A stretch of DNA of 64,000 nucleotides from Kryptolebias marmoratus (taxonomy: Eukaryota; Chordata; Actinopteri; Cyprinodontiformes; Rivulidae): assembly GCF_001649575.2 (NCBI RefSeq), contig NC_051434.1:6321381-6385380 (forward strand). The letters run 5' to 3'. Under the pieces are notes generated by a model. It had not been told where the DNA came from. It saw nothing but the letters and a program-made list of their open reading frames with translations, and did not search any database. Of the stretch, positions 53,001-60,310 are shown piece after piece (within the stretch, counting starts at the first letter, position 1; every line of letters begins with the position of its first letter). Made by a program: the position numbers and the translations under genes.

Positions 53001-56000
53001 TGGAACATGTTAAGATAAAAGCTTATTTTTTAATCAATGAAGGTCTAATTTTTCAATAACTTGAATGCATTGGTTTTGAATAAAAAAAGGAAATTGAAGC
53101 GATATGCTAAGTCTAACATTAGCATTATTTTTGGTGCTTGGACATGAATAAAACAAAATACTAAGTCCAAGCACCCAATATATGATGGTTTGGATGGATA
53201 ATGACTAAATCTACTACAATAAATGGAACACTGCATCCAGGCTAATTATTTTAAGTTGTTACCTAGCCAGTAATTTAAAGGAGGATCACAGCAATTAAAA
53301 ACTGTTTGCCATTGTCCTAAACAACAGTGCATGCTTACAAGCCTGAAGCCACTCCTGGGATATATTAATCTGCTTGGAGAGTTAAGTTTTGGTATACAAG
53401 TGTAAAACATGCAAGGGGAAAAAAAACTGAAGGACCTGCTACCCTACTAGTTGTGCTATATTTTGAAAAATAAAATAAAAAAGCTGAGGTGCTACATTTC
53501 TTGTGGATAAATGTCCTTTTCTCAGCACTTAGTAGTTTTCATGAGTAAAAAAGTACTCATTAAGTTTGTAAGAGACATTACATCTTTCCTGAGGTGCCAA
53601 CTGGTATCAAAGTGAAACTGTAGGACTGGTTGTGAAACTGCTGACATTTCAGGTGTTAAAGTAGCACTAGAGAACGTGTGAACCTTAAAACCTTGTGTTC
53701 TGACTTGCTTTGATGGCACAGCATTCATTATGTACATTCCCAGGCCCGAAAGTGAAATGGAGCGCTTGGGGGTTGAGAAACCGCAAATCACAGCTTTTGT
53801 TTCCAGGCCCATGACATCCTGTAAAGAATCATGTTTTGCTTTACAAAGCCAACAGCTAGACAGAGAACACACTGTCAAAACTGTGCCGTTTACTTGATGA
53901 AGTTTTAAAAAGTTTAAATAAAGTTGGAAGAAATCACTTGAAGAAATGCAAGACGATGCGTTCTGAGGACCAGAGACTGGGCAAGAGTAAACACTGGAAT
54001 GGTTTTTACTTGTGGGATAGAGCAAAAAAGGAGAAAAAATAAACAATGATGGAAAATTGATGCCAACCTCCTTTGTTTCTACTGGACTGGTAAATAGTTA
54101 AACAGCTCACTTGTTCTTAGTAATGCCATGTTTGTTGTGCTTGGCTCGGTTGGTTAAAAGTTGTGCTTATGAACATAAAAAGAATGTAGTCATTTTGATA
54201 GCCTCTAAAAGACATTAAAAATCTAGAAGCTATATTGGCAACTTAACACTTTCTCTGCAGTGTTTTGTTATTAAAATGTTAAATCAGTGGATGATTCTTA
54301 CAATGAAACAATGGAAAAATAAAAATATAAAGACAAAAGGTCAGCCACTTTATCAAAGAAAAATTACTTTCCAAAGTCAAGGCTCAGATGGAAATGTATT
54401 GTTTTTTTCAACAGTAGAATTACATCCCAGAAAAGCAGGGGATATGAAATAGCAAAAACAAACTACGCCTTGCTTTAAAATCACACTTTTAGTTTTAGAA
54501 TCATCCAAAAGGAAAGGAATAAAAATATTTCCAGTCCTTGCATCTAATGTGAATGCCAGATTAGCACGCCCAAGGCTGAAAGCAGGGTCATCAGTCGGAA
54601 AAGGGTGGACCGTCAACTTCAGGATGGGGCTTGTTCACAAAGCAACACAGCAGGAGATTGATAGGCGGCATGGACTGAGGACACTGTGCTGATCTGTCAC
54701 GGTGAAGAGACAGCTGAATTCAAAAGGCAACGCTGTCAGTGTACCTAGAAATCTACATTTCAATCCTCACATACGGTCTTGAGCTATAGCTAGTGACCTA
54801 AATGATGTGATGGTGAGTACAAGCAGCTGAAATGAGCTTCCTCCAAAAGGGTGACTGGGCTCCCTCTCAGGATCAGGTAAGGGAGAACAGCAGTTTAAAA
54901 GGAGCTCAAAGTAAATTTGCTGCTCATCTGTACTGAAAGAAGCCAGCTGAGGTGTTTGGGCCTCTGGTAAGGATGCCTTTCGAAGGTGTTTAGGACATGT
55001 CCCACCGGGAGAAGGCCTTGGGGCAGACTTGAGTCTTGCTGGACAGCTTTTATCTCCTGGCTGGCTTGATAATGCCTTGGGTTTCCCCTCAAGTTGAGCT
55101 GGAAGAGGTAGCTGGGGAGAGGGACGTCTGGGGATCTCTGTTTAAGCTGTTGCTACTTCAACACACCCTTGGGTAAGCAGCAGAGCATGGTTGCATGAAT
55201 GTCAGGACCTTTGAAAAGGTCAAGATGATGCTAAATTACTTTTCAGCGGTGTTACAACATTTAAGTTCCCACATTTCCAACGCAGACGATCATGATCTCA
55301 AATGATTTTAGTATGGCTTAAAACCTAGCCACTAGCCTCCTACTGACCCCTGCTAGCCTCCTACTGATCTTAAATGCAGCCACGGGCTTGTTATAATTTT
55401 TAGGATTTCTTAAAAAAAATTAAATAAAATGCACCATAGCAAACACAGAGGCAGATGAACAAGTACAATCAGCCAAACTGAGGAACAGAAATAAGAAGCA
55501 GAAATAATATTTTTGGTTGTTATGAAACTTTTTAGACATTCCTCCAGCAGCTCTTGGGCTTAAAACAGTTGTATGATGAGGAAGTGTGCAGATGGCAGAT
55601 ATTACAAGAGCAGATGGTGCAAGAAGCACAATCCCACTTGCCCTTACCTTAACATCAATATGACTCTTTAACCTTAAGTAACTACACCCACACTTCAAAC
55701 TTGGCAGGGACACACAAGTTTTACATTGCAGCTATATTATAAACTTCGGTCATATTTACCAGCATAGACAGAGCTGTGACAAGAACACTTTCTGTAGAAC
55801 AACACAATAAAAAGTGTTTTTATTCACTTTGTCATAAGGAGCAACTTCATTTCATTCAATTCCATAGTGAACAATATTTTCTGTAAAAACAAATAAAAAA
55901 GTAAGCAGATTATAGAAGGAAAACTATGCTTTTACATAAAAATTTATGATAGGTGGTACTCCCATCTTCACAAACTTGAGAATCAATCCAACCCAGGTCA

Positions 56001-59000
56001 GATTAGAGGTTCACAGATTTATTGACATTGATAAAAATGCTTTGTAAAACATTAAAATTGGCCCCAATGATGGCTGAAAGATGTGCAGCATCTGGCTTCA
56101 GCTTCACACTTGAACAATCTTGAACCAGTCTGCATACTTCGCATCCAGGTATGAGCGTGCCAGACAACAGCTAGCTCTACACGGCTAATTAACTTTTAAT
56201 TACATGGGCACTTTACCAAAGCCATCTTAACCTATATTTGCATACAACAAATACACACTTAGAAAAAAAGAGGGTCTGCAAAGAACTCCATTGTAATTCC
56301 ACAAAAAGCTTTGCAAACATATTTGTTTCTCTGTCCATGTTGTAACATGAGCATGATGAGGTTGCACTAATAGGGTATTGTTGCAACTGAAAGCCTAAGC
56401 AGGGATAAATTTCCCATTGTATAGACATCAAAACAAGGCAAAAGTTGCCAACAGCTGCCTGACATGCAATACTTTTGTTCCTATAAATAACTGGAAAAAT
56501 AATTAGGTTGTACATATCTGCAAATTTGCCAAAAGCCATCTTCTGAAAGGTCATTTAAGTAACACGTTTGTTAATTAAGAACTCATCCGCAGTAAATATG
56601 TCCATCTGCCTTAGTGCAAATTAACCCTTTCATAAGTACAAAACACCTCAAACGACCAAAAACTTCTTGCAAAACTACAAAAGTTGTACACTAATTTTGC
56701 AGTTTCAATTTGCGACTAATTCTGGTACCCATGTGGTGCAACAAACTGTGATTAACCATCATATAACAGACTTCTTAAGTCATTATCAAACACCACCAGA
56801 GATGTTCTGAGGAATATTCAGGTAATTTAATGCAGACTTGGACAGTTATTTTTCCACACATGTACTTGACAGCGGGGAGATTGTTTACTTGAGATGCCCT
56901 CTAACAGCATAAAATGTGAAGGAAGGGGATGATGTTGGGTAAACCGCCACGTTTTTTCTTTACATGTTGAGAATCTTGGACAAGGCTCCCTGTTGGCCAC
57001 TTTTTGCTTTGATATCAATACTATATGTATTTGAATGTATCCGTATTAGCAATGGAGTGGAAAGCAAAATATAGGTCAGCAGGATAAAAGCACCAGGCAT
57101 CAGCTCTTTCCAACACTTTGTGCTGCTATATTGCACATTGTCTTGTGCACTGATGTTCTGGGCATTTTACTCTGGGGCTGGGTGGAAATTTTAAGCAAAA
57201 TGTCTTCTGCTACTTCTCTGAAATATCTCTAATATATTTCAGGACCTAGTGTGTGCAGGAGAAGAAGTATAGTCAAGGTGGAAATAAAATATCTCCCTCC
57301 AAGGAAAACTTTCCTTTCAGATATAGATGCATGAGCTTCAGCACATAGCTTCCAGACTAGTCAAAATTTTGTTCAGCTAACACTATGAGCTGGGTAGTCA
57401 TTGTGCAAATAATCAATTCAGGGAGCCAGAACAAATTCTGCTCTTTTAAAAAGGCACCAGTAGGAGCCTGGCAAATACTGGCACTTTGCAAAAAGGGACA
57501 TTTGTACCAGCAGGATCGAGGCGTTTATTCATCACAGTTACATCTGCATACAATGTTCTTAGCAGGAACCATCTACAGACTAATTGCTTAAAAAGACTGC
57601 ATACATCTGAACTGGGTTAAGAAAAATGAACTAAATTTCGAAATCAGGAAACCTTTACAATCATCAATGAAGACGACAAAAAGGAGAACTGAAATCGGGA
57701 ATACAAAAAAAAAAAATAGTAACTGAAGTCAGAACAGGCAGAAAACATCAGGCACTCTTCCACAAAATCAGCAACAGCTTGTGGTGTTTGCAAATTGCAG
57801 AATACGTCTGACATTTTAGGGCTTCTAAACTTAATCATGATTCTACAAATTGCCTGCTTGTTTAATGTGATGCTTGGTTGTAGACAGTTTGAAGCTTCGT
57901 GCAGAAAAAACAAAACCGCAACATTTCACAACAACGACATCAATCAAGTGCGTTTGAGAATGAAGGTCTTTTCTAATCAGCGTAACATACACTTTTCTCT
58001 CGTCAATAAAGAGAAAGAGAGAAAATAATATGCATAATGGAACCTAATCAAAAAAACAGAGCCAGCCAGGTGTACTGATAAATCTATAAAACACACTGAA
58101 AAAATTCAACAGATTCTTCACAACTGTTCAAACAATATGACATAAGGCCTCTTCAGAAGGAGAAGTATAAAGTGCAGGATTAAAAAAAAGAAGAACAGCA
58201 GTCTTATCAGTATCACTGTACGCATTCTTCAATTTAAAGAGCACATCACTTTGTAGCCGACTTTAGTGTTTTTTAACATCTTGGTCCACAACAGACAGTT
58301 CCAATGAGGCACTGCTTTGTTACCGAGGTCAAAAAGAAACTTTTTTTTCTGGGAACAGCAGATGAAGACTTCTCACTGCAAGGGCTTCTAAACTTTTGAA
58401 TATCAAAAGGCTGCCTTTGCTCTCTTTTTCTGTGACATGTTGGCAAAGAACTGCGCAGCCCCTGTAACTGTGGAAACTGGTGGCACTTTACTGTCTCACA
58501 GCGAAGCAAGACAGATCCAAACGCTACTGTAAAGTAGAGCAAAATGCCTCCAGTACTACAAATTCTTCAACCAGCATACATTAACAACAGAAAACAAAAG
58601 CTGCTAATGCATTTGTGACAAACAGCACCGCCCATTAATACAGCAAAGGTCACTTCTGCAAATTTCAGTCGCGGATAAGGATCACCTGAACCGTGTGAAA
58701 ACTCCCACAGCCTTACACCTTGGCAATAAAATGCAATCAAGTTATCAACATAATTGAAAAGGTAAGTGTCACCCTGAACAAGATGGAGCACCTGTCCTTG
58801 AAAATTAATAAATGAATGCATCAGGCTGGCTGAACGCCACAGAGTGGAGAAAACAGCGAGGGGAATGACAGTGCAACCAGGCTGCCACTTCAGAGGCCAT
58901 GTGACACACTGTTACAAAGCAGAATAATCCTGCATTGTGATGACGGACTCACCAGACCGGATCAGTTGGCTTCCACCATTACAGCCTGCTGTGATTACTA

Positions 59001-59936
59001 ACAGCAGCCGGAAACTTACAAGAGACCGTGCAGGTCACAAGGCATTTCCTTATTCATAAAATCAGCACCGAGATACGGGTGAACTCAGAGAGCGAGTCTG
59101 GTCCTGCAGGAAAACGGCCTCAATCAATCCACCTCCCCTCATTTAATCCCCTCAATAAACCATCTGAACCAGAGTCTTCATATAGTGTTGATCGAGGGGA
59201 GCGGAGCAGGTTCTCTCAGTTATTGTGGTGCTTTTCCACATCGAGACTAAAGTTGTCCCTGCAGATGAAATCGTGTTTTCTTTGGAAGAAGAGTGAGAGA
59301 AAAACAGATCAGCACTAGTGAAACCAGAGTTGAAGGCTGGGATTCCCGGATCACTGTATGAAATGTCAAGCTGCACAGACAGAGCGCACACCTTACCTCT
59401 GACCCCCTTTATTCAAAGTGTCTGTGCCAAGGACACAAATCCTTCTGGTCAGTTTGGACAAAAACAGCAGTCTGAAGTGCTAAAGACCATATCTGAGCGT
59501 CTAAATAAAAGTTAACATTGCTGTTCAGATCCCAACTTATAAAAAGTGACTTGCGCAAAGACACAATATACGTCCTTCATAACTCAAAAAAACATGCAAG
59601 GATTTAAACCTCTCTCTCTTTGCCACAACAACAAGCAAATGATCAGGAGATTTTTTTTTTTTTTTTGCTAGCTTACCATGGATCAAACTCGTGGATGATG
59701 CTCTCGAACCGGATCACGGCAAAAAGTCTGGAGCTGAATCCTGCCAGGCAGGCCAGAAAGAGAATACTAAAGGAGAGTAAAGACTGCCACCCAGCTGGCT
59801 GTGTCAGCCCGCCAGACAGGCCTCCTTTGCCCCCTCCTCCACCCCCGGCGCCCGCTCGGCTGTTCCCGTGCACCGAGCTCCCGGAATTGCTGGAAGCTTT
59901 GTGCTTGCCGTCGCTGGCTGCGTGGTGCTCCGCCAT
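705..59936 (-). CDS. stt3b: stt3b, oligosaccharyltransferase catalytic subunit STT3B (5' part, seven exons, runs off the left edge)
   Basis: This is the partial gene built from seven exons described separately below. STT3B is a multipass ER membrane protein and catalytic subunit of the oligosaccharyltransferase complex. It moves the lipid-linked glycan to Asn in N-x-S/T sequons, largely after translocation, on sites the STT3A complex misses. The seven exons join in frame to 356 codons plus one base, with intron phases 2, 0, 0, 0, 1, 1, 1. Visible hallmarks are the first-loop aspartate D85 in HEFDPW, the D203-N-E205 motif in GSFDNEGI, and about eight hydrophobic segments. The N-terminal extension with [15 protein letters not shown], and residues such as [20 protein letters not shown], match STT3B rather than STT3A. 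The loop-5 SVSE region, the WWDYG motif and the lumenal C-terminal domain are not in this window. No frameshift or internal stop is seen. Confidence 0.97.
852..2562 (-). other. stt3b: intron 6 of stt3b
   Basis: The intron has GT-AG borders. A moderately GC-richer stretch at about 1060-1560 has short ORFs on both strands that resemble no family I know. A fragment of a dispersed teleost repeat lies at about 2335-2455 and is listed separately. Confidence 0.85.
2335..2455 (+). repeat. fragment of the GCCATCTTGAATGAGATTGA-type teleost repeat (copy B)
   Basis: The stretch from TCATTAAAATTCATCCACTG through GGTTCATGAGATATTCAGCT at 2401-2440 aligns closely with 63029-63069 in copy A (CATTAAGATCCATCCACTGG, then TTGCTGAGATATTTTGCTAA). 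It is a diverged 3'-end fragment of the same family. The transposon class is not known to me. Confidence 0.65.
2563..2661 (-). CDS. stt3b: stt3b exon 6 (residues 275-308)
   Basis: The acceptor is TTTTTTACAG followed by CA, which completes A275. The exon codes [20 protein letters not shown], then [12 protein letters not shown], plus the first G of G308. The donor is G|GTAAGT. The hydrophobic part is a membrane helix, and [13 protein letters not shown] is a conserved loop that separates STT3B from STT3A, which I recall as having QPVLSSEHMAAFG here. The 99 nt length keeps phase 1 on both sides. A copy of a dispersed teleost repeat lies about 100 bp downstream in intron 6. Confidence 0.96.
2662..4150 (-). 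other. stt3b: intron 5 of stt3b
   Basis: The borders are GT-AG. It contains a short impure GT run at 3856-3877 and T runs near 3190-3215. The antisense ORFs at 3355-4000 carry no recognisable domain. No gene or repeat family was recognised. Confidence 0.85.
4151..4250 (-). CDS. stt3b: stt3b exon 5 (residues 242-274 plus one base)
   Basis: The exon follows a CTTGTAG|GTG acceptor and codes [20 protein letters not shown], then [13 protein letters not shown], plus the first G of A275. The donor is G|GTGAGA (phase 1). The [18 protein letters not shown] block is one of the most conserved in eukaryotic STT3 proteins and spans a membrane helix of the catalytic domain. Length (100 nt, 33 codons plus one) fits exons 4 and 6. 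It was located from translation of the minus strand, since it forms no long ORF. Confidence 0.96.
4251..11923 (-). other. stt3b: intron 4 of stt3b, no gene seen
   Basis: This is 7.7 kb of AT-rich sequence with short chance ORFs only (at most about 90 codons) and homopolymer runs. I recognised no exon, RNA gene or mobile element. Ancient diverged repeats could be missed by eye. Confidence 0.8.
11924..11989 (-). CDS. stt3b: stt3b exon 4 (residues 220-241)
   Basis: This small 66 nt exon codes 22 residues, [20 protein letters not shown] followed by YM. It is bounded by a CTTCCAG|GTG acceptor and an ATG|GTAAGA donor, both in phase 0. It was found by translating the minus strand between exons 3 and 5, because it is too short to show as a long ORF. 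The segment is the end of a cytosolic loop and the start of the next membrane helix of STT3B. The VKTGSVFW and LSYFYM blocks match the family. Its symmetric phase means that skipping it would keep frame but delete part of a membrane helix. Confidence 0.95.
13860..14090 (+). repeat. purine-rich (polypurine/polypyrimidine) tract
   Basis: The plus strand is dominated by A and G over about 230 bp, with words such as GGAAGAACATGAAAGAGGAG. The opposite strand is therefore C/T-rich, lacks stops in several frames, and yields long hydrophobic Leu/Ser/Phe pseudo-ORFs. It is a compositional feature, not a gene. Confidence 0.7.
15485..16336. mobile_element. hAT-like non-autonomous DNA transposon remnant
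   Basis: The right end is CCGCAGAAACCCTG (16323-16336), preceded by AATACTTTTTAATGCC. The left end is CATAGTTTCTGCAG (15485-15498), a degenerate inverse of the right end, followed by AATACCTTTTAATGCCACGC (15519-15538). Inverted CAGGGTTTCTGC termini flanking TTAAAAGGTATTAA-type subterminal words are, from memory, characteristic of an abundant teleost hAT-like family without its own transposase. The interior is GC-richer than the intron and has no transposase ORF. A clean 8 bp target-site duplication was not found, consistent with an old copy. Confidence 0.6.
19983..20026. repeat. (TA)22 microsatellite
   Basis: This is an uninterrupted alternating TA run of 44 bp. On the sense strand it begins about 50 bp after the exon 3 donor of stt3b. 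Confidence 0.97.
20075..20362 (-). CDS. stt3b: stt3b exon 3 (residues 124-219, D-N-E motif)
   Basis: This 288 nt exon is exactly 96 codons between CAG|GTATAT and TGG|GTATGT. It begins [10 protein letters not shown] and ends ALQFTYYLW. It codes the second to fourth membrane segments and connecting loops, including [11 protein letters not shown] and the [20 protein letters not shown] stretch. The second catalytic motif, [11 protein letters not shown], is near its 3' end. By homology with the bacterial enzyme PglB, D203 and E205 help coordinate the divalent metal and acceptor Asn. The exon is GC-richer than the surrounding intron. A (TA)22 microsatellite begins about 50 bp downstream of the donor on the sense strand. 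Confidence 0.97.
20363..28894 (-). other. stt3b: intron 2 of stt3b, no gene seen
   Basis: This is 8.5 kb of AT-rich intron with GT-AG borders. Only short chance ORFs and homopolymer runs are visible. A purine-rich patch with GAGAGAGGGGCGGGCGAAAG lies near 23990-24020. No RNA gene or known transposon was recognised. Confidence 0.8.
28895..29003 (-). CDS. stt3b: stt3b exon 2 (residues 87-123)
   Basis: The exon starts after a TTTTAG acceptor with G, which completes W87, and then codes 36 residues from FNYRST to RIVGGT. It carries the first lumenal loop of the OST catalytic subunit, including the signature [21 protein letters not shown] and GRIVGGT blocks that are almost invariant in STT3 proteins. 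The donor reads ACA|GTAAGT (phase 0). Its 109 nt length is exactly one base plus 36 codons, so it keeps frame with exons 1 and 3. It is separated from exon 1 by a 30.7 kb intron, by far the largest gap in the gene. Confidence 0.96.
31936..32030 (+). repeat. fragment of a GGCTGCACRATAT-type teleost repeat
   Basis: GAGGCTGCACAGTATATTGA, TTATCGCAATATTAA and TGTGCAGTATCAATA resemble the dispersed fish repeat that begins GGGCTGCACGATATTG and contains repeated TGCGATAT words. The copy is short and diverged. It abuts the SINE-like copy at 32105, so the two form a small repeat cluster. Confidence 0.45.
32105..32295 (+). repeat. SINE-like dispersed teleost repeat, plus orientation, internally deleted
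   Basis: The start (CACGGTGGCCGGCGGCCACG, then AAAGCTGTCGCCCCGCAGC) corresponds to the familiar fish head CACGGTGGCGCAGCGGTTAG, CACTGTCGCCTCGCAGC. The end (GGTCCTGTGATGGACTTGTG, ACATGTCCAGGGTGTTCCCC, GGAGATGGGCACCAGC) corresponds to the usual tail CTGTGATGGACTGGCGACCT, GTCCAGGGTGTACCCCGCC. The middle section, usually with TGGAGTTTGCATGTTCTCC, is missing. The exact class (SINE or LINE tail) I cannot assign. A fuller copy in opposite orientation lies at 45128-45405. Confidence 0.75.
34855..35010 (+). repeat. fragment of the GCCATCTTGAATGAGATTGA-type repeat (copy C)
   Basis: The 17-mer GCTCAATATCTGTAAAA (34958-34974) is identical to 62491-62507 and 62889-62905. The flanks (CACACTAAATTTAA before; GACTGAGTTATAGCCAATTT after) align with copy A. 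The preceding CTGTGAGAAGTCACGCTGAG resembles the same upstream part of that family. Confidence 0.6.
35190..35345. mobile_element. short foldback/MITE-like teleost repeat
   Basis: TTCAACACACCTGATTCAAA, TGATTTAATTACCTCCTCAG and CTCTGCAAAGGCTTGTTAAC, followed by TTTAAACCAGG and AAACATCCAAAAC, follow the order of a very common fish element (CTCCAACACACCTGATTCAA to AAACCAGGTGTGTTGGAGCA, GGGAAACATCTAAAAC). The usual GTGTTGGAGCAGGG, which pairs with the left half, is deleted between AAACCAGG and AAACATCC. No coding capacity is expected. Confidence 0.7.
36625..36720 (+). repeat. short retroelement 3'-tail fragment
   Basis: CTCCCCGGCAGGGATTAATA AAGTAGATTG resembles the common fish tail TCCCCTCGGGGATTAATAAA GTATCTATC, and CTATCTATCC follows nearby. 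It is too short to assign to a family. Confidence 0.4.
37558..39393. mobile_element. composite interspersed repeat surrounding assembly gap 1
   Basis: Both sides of the gap belong to one dispersed element. The word GTGGGCGTGGCCAA occurs at 37731-37744 and again at 38810-38823. Near the ends, 37576-37594 (CAGCGCTGCGAAGGCCTAT) and the complement of 39336-39354 (CAGCGCCGCTTCGGCCTAT) match at 15 of 19 positions, as imperfect inverted repeats would. TAATT occurs directly outside both ends (37556-37560 and 39389-39393), a possible but weak target duplication. Two diverged tandem units beginning GCTCTAACTCTGRAACC lie at 39012 and 39139. The right arm (39230-39370) is CpG-dense against an AT-rich intron. 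No transposase frame is visible in the sequenced part. Confidence 0.6.
37783..38728. other. assembly gap 1 (946 N)
   Basis: This is an unbroken run of N inside the composite repeat. Isolated N bases also occur at 38892, 38979, 38987 and 38994. Long apparent ORFs across this run are artefacts. Confidence 0.99.
43318..43470 (-). other. unrecognised hydrophobic reading frame
   Basis: An open minus-strand frame reads [20 protein letters not shown], then [20 protein letters not shown], and ends with a second hydrophobic run just before a stop at about 43265. It has no start other than the internal Met in GIGM, which gives 44 codons. Local base composition (GCCGCCCCTAATGATCCAGG) is richer in GC than its surroundings. 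It resembles the C-terminal end of a small membrane protein, but I recognise no family. It could be a decayed exon, a repeat-borne fragment or chance. A run of 20 A lies at 43638-43657. Confidence 0.2.
43638..43657 (+). repeat. poly(A) run
   Basis: Twenty consecutive A bases, followed by GAAAGAACC. It could be a retroelement tail, but no element body was recognised to its left. Confidence 0.9.
45128..45405 (-). repeat. SINE-like dispersed teleost repeat, minus orientation, fuller copy
   Basis: Read on the plus strand, the order GGGTCGCAGGGAGCTGG, GAACAGGTCACAAGTCCATC, ACAGGGAC, ACAAACAACCACGCACAC, CATGCATGTTTATGATCTGT, AGAAGGAAACCC and TGCAAACTCCACGTAGAAA follows the complement of the same family as 32105-32295, including the middle section missing there. 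It ends with a degenerate GGTTTGAAACTGATACCTTC corresponding to the head. It is decayed and noncoding. Confidence 0.8.
49241..49607 (+). other. GC-richer block with exon-like borders on the plus strand (antisense to stt3b)
   Basis: The left border is a run of T followed by CTGCTACAAG (AG ending at 49240), a good acceptor on the plus strand. The right border is ACACCAG|GTGAGC (49607/49608), a good donor. The 367 bp between are richer in C than the flanks. Overlapping ORFs exist on both strands (49362-49589 plus, 49255-49452 minus), but none resembles a protein I know. If transcribed it would be antisense to stt3b intron 1 and probably noncoding. This may be coincidence. Confidence 0.15.
52755..52965 (+). 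repeat. possible decayed tRNA-derived SINE
   Basis: CTGACATCACAAGTCAG (52901-52917) forms a perfect 5 bp stem with a 7-nt loop, as in a tRNA anticodon arm. AGGCTGTGAGTTCAGATTC follows, where GTTCAGATTC resembles an RNA polymerase III B box. The upstream TAAGCT could be the end of a D arm, but no convincing A box or acceptor stem remains. The segment at 52761-52800 (GTATGACTTGAGACCTAGCC and on) resembles 55311-55330, so the region is repetitive. Confidence 0.35.
54755..55203 (+). mobile_element. non-LTR retrotransposon remnant (C-terminal end of a LINE reverse-transcriptase ORF plus 3' tail)
   Basis: The plus strand reads, with stops and decay, [11 protein letters not shown], then [20 protein letters not shown] and TAFISWLA. 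This corresponds to the well-known fish LINE C terminus with RWLGH, EVFRACPTGRRPRGRPRTRW and RDYVSRLAWERLG. Upstream DNA (CAAGCAGCTGAAATGAGCTT, CCTCCAAAAGGGTGACTGGG) and downstream DNA (GAGCTGGAAGAGGTAGCTGG, GGAGAGGGACGTCTGGG) also match that family's order. The end, CCTTGGGTAAGCAGCAGAGC, then ATGGTTGCATGAATG, is a degraded version of the usual ATGGATGGATG tail. Several in-frame stops show it is dead. The clade (RTE/jockey-like) is inferred from the C-terminal motif and was not checked. Confidence 0.85.
55305..55405 (+). repeat. diverged dispersed repeat with an internal 21 bp duplication
   Basis: GTATGGCTTAAAACCTAGCC (55311-55330) resembles 52761-52780. CTAGCCTCCTACTGA occurs at 55332-55346 and again at 55353-55367, a 21 bp tandem period that the first copy lacks. 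Family unknown. Confidence 0.5.
59651..59666 (+). repeat. T16 run just inside intron 1
   Basis: This is a 16 bp homopolymer. On the sense strand it is an A run starting ten bases after the first intron base of the exon 1 donor. Confidence 0.97.
59677..59936 (-). CDS. stt3b: stt3b exon 1 (start codon, residues 1-87)
   Basis: This exon encodes residues 1-86 and the first two bases of W87. The start is the ATG at 59936-59934. It is preceded by GAA and followed by G, a strong vertebrate initiation context, and no other ATG lies between it and the short upstream ORF ending at 60090. The cytosolic N terminus (residues 1-49) is hydrophilic and low complexity, with a run of six glycines at 31-36. 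It leads into [11 protein letters not shown] and the first membrane segment (about 51-75, [20 protein letters not shown]). The exon ends in the first lumenal loop at HEFDPW, where D85 is the conserved metal-binding aspartate of the STT3/PglB family. The donor reads TG|GTAAGC (phase 2). The N-terminal extension appears shorter and more glycine-rich than the human one as I recall it; the rest is nearly identical. Confidence 0.96.
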
Positions 59937-60310
59937 TTCTGCGTGCGGGTGTCGGTCGGATTCGCCAAAGCGTCCCTCCTGCCAAGCTCCCCGTGTCCCC
60001 CTCCGCTCCGTGCGGCCGTAAACTCCCCCCTCGGGTGAATTTCTCGTCCCCTGGAGCCTCCCCGGGTTTGTGTTCGTACGTGCTGGAAATCAGTACCGCA
60101 GCCGTCGCGTCCCTGCCCGCATACTCATGCGCCACACAGCAAGGCTGCACACTCGATCCGCTTCACGACTGAACGCCGGTGGAAAGGGGCGGGATTTGCG
60201 CGAGGGGCGGGGTCTCCCCCCCCCTCCGGGCTCCTTCGGCCTATCACAGATCGACATGTACGACGGGGCGGTGCTTTCTAAATTTAAGCCAATAGGAGAG
60301 CGAGGTTGCT
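59790..60310 (-). promoter_or_regulatory. stt3b: CpG-rich promoter and 5' leader of stt3b
   Basis: This block is strongly GC- and CpG-rich against an AT-rich background and covers exon 1 and the sequence upstream of it. Two Sp1-type GC boxes lie at 60186-60193 and 60204-60212, an E2F-like TTTGCGCG at 60195-60202, a further GGGGCGG near 60265-60271, and a CCAAT box at 60289-60293. No TATA box is evident, which fits a housekeeping CpG-island promoter. The transcription start cannot be fixed from sequence; it probably lies between about 60100 and 60240. The block ends abruptly at about 60310, where AT-rich DNA resumes. Confidence 0.8.
60090..60128 (-). other. candidate upstream ORF in the stt3b leader
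   Basis: A 12-codon ORF (MSMRAGTRRLRY, stop TGA at 60092-60090) sits 153 bp upstream of the stt3b start. It contains the only two ATGs between 59937 and 60128. It ends before the main ATG, so it would allow reinitiation. Whether it is transcribed depends on the unknown start site. A role in damping translation is inference only. Confidence 0.4.

Larger units (their letters stand above)
29004..59676 (-). other. stt3b: intron 1 of stt3b (30.7 kb)
   Basis: The long first intron runs from GTAAGC at 59676 to TTTTAG ending at 29004. It carries most of the mobile-element remnants of the window, listed separately, and one assembly gap. No other protein-coding gene is supported. Stretches without recognised content are about 29004-31930, 32300-34850, 35350-36610, 36725-37555, 39395-43300, 45410-49230, 49610-52750 and 55410-59640. 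A run of 16 T at 59651-59666 lies just inside the exon 1 donor. Confidence 0.85.

Noticed and set aside
705..59936. STT3A instead of STT3B
   Set aside because: The extended N terminus, [28 protein letters not shown] and [13 protein letters not shown] fit STT3B. STT3A, as I recall it, lacks the extension and differs at these blocks.
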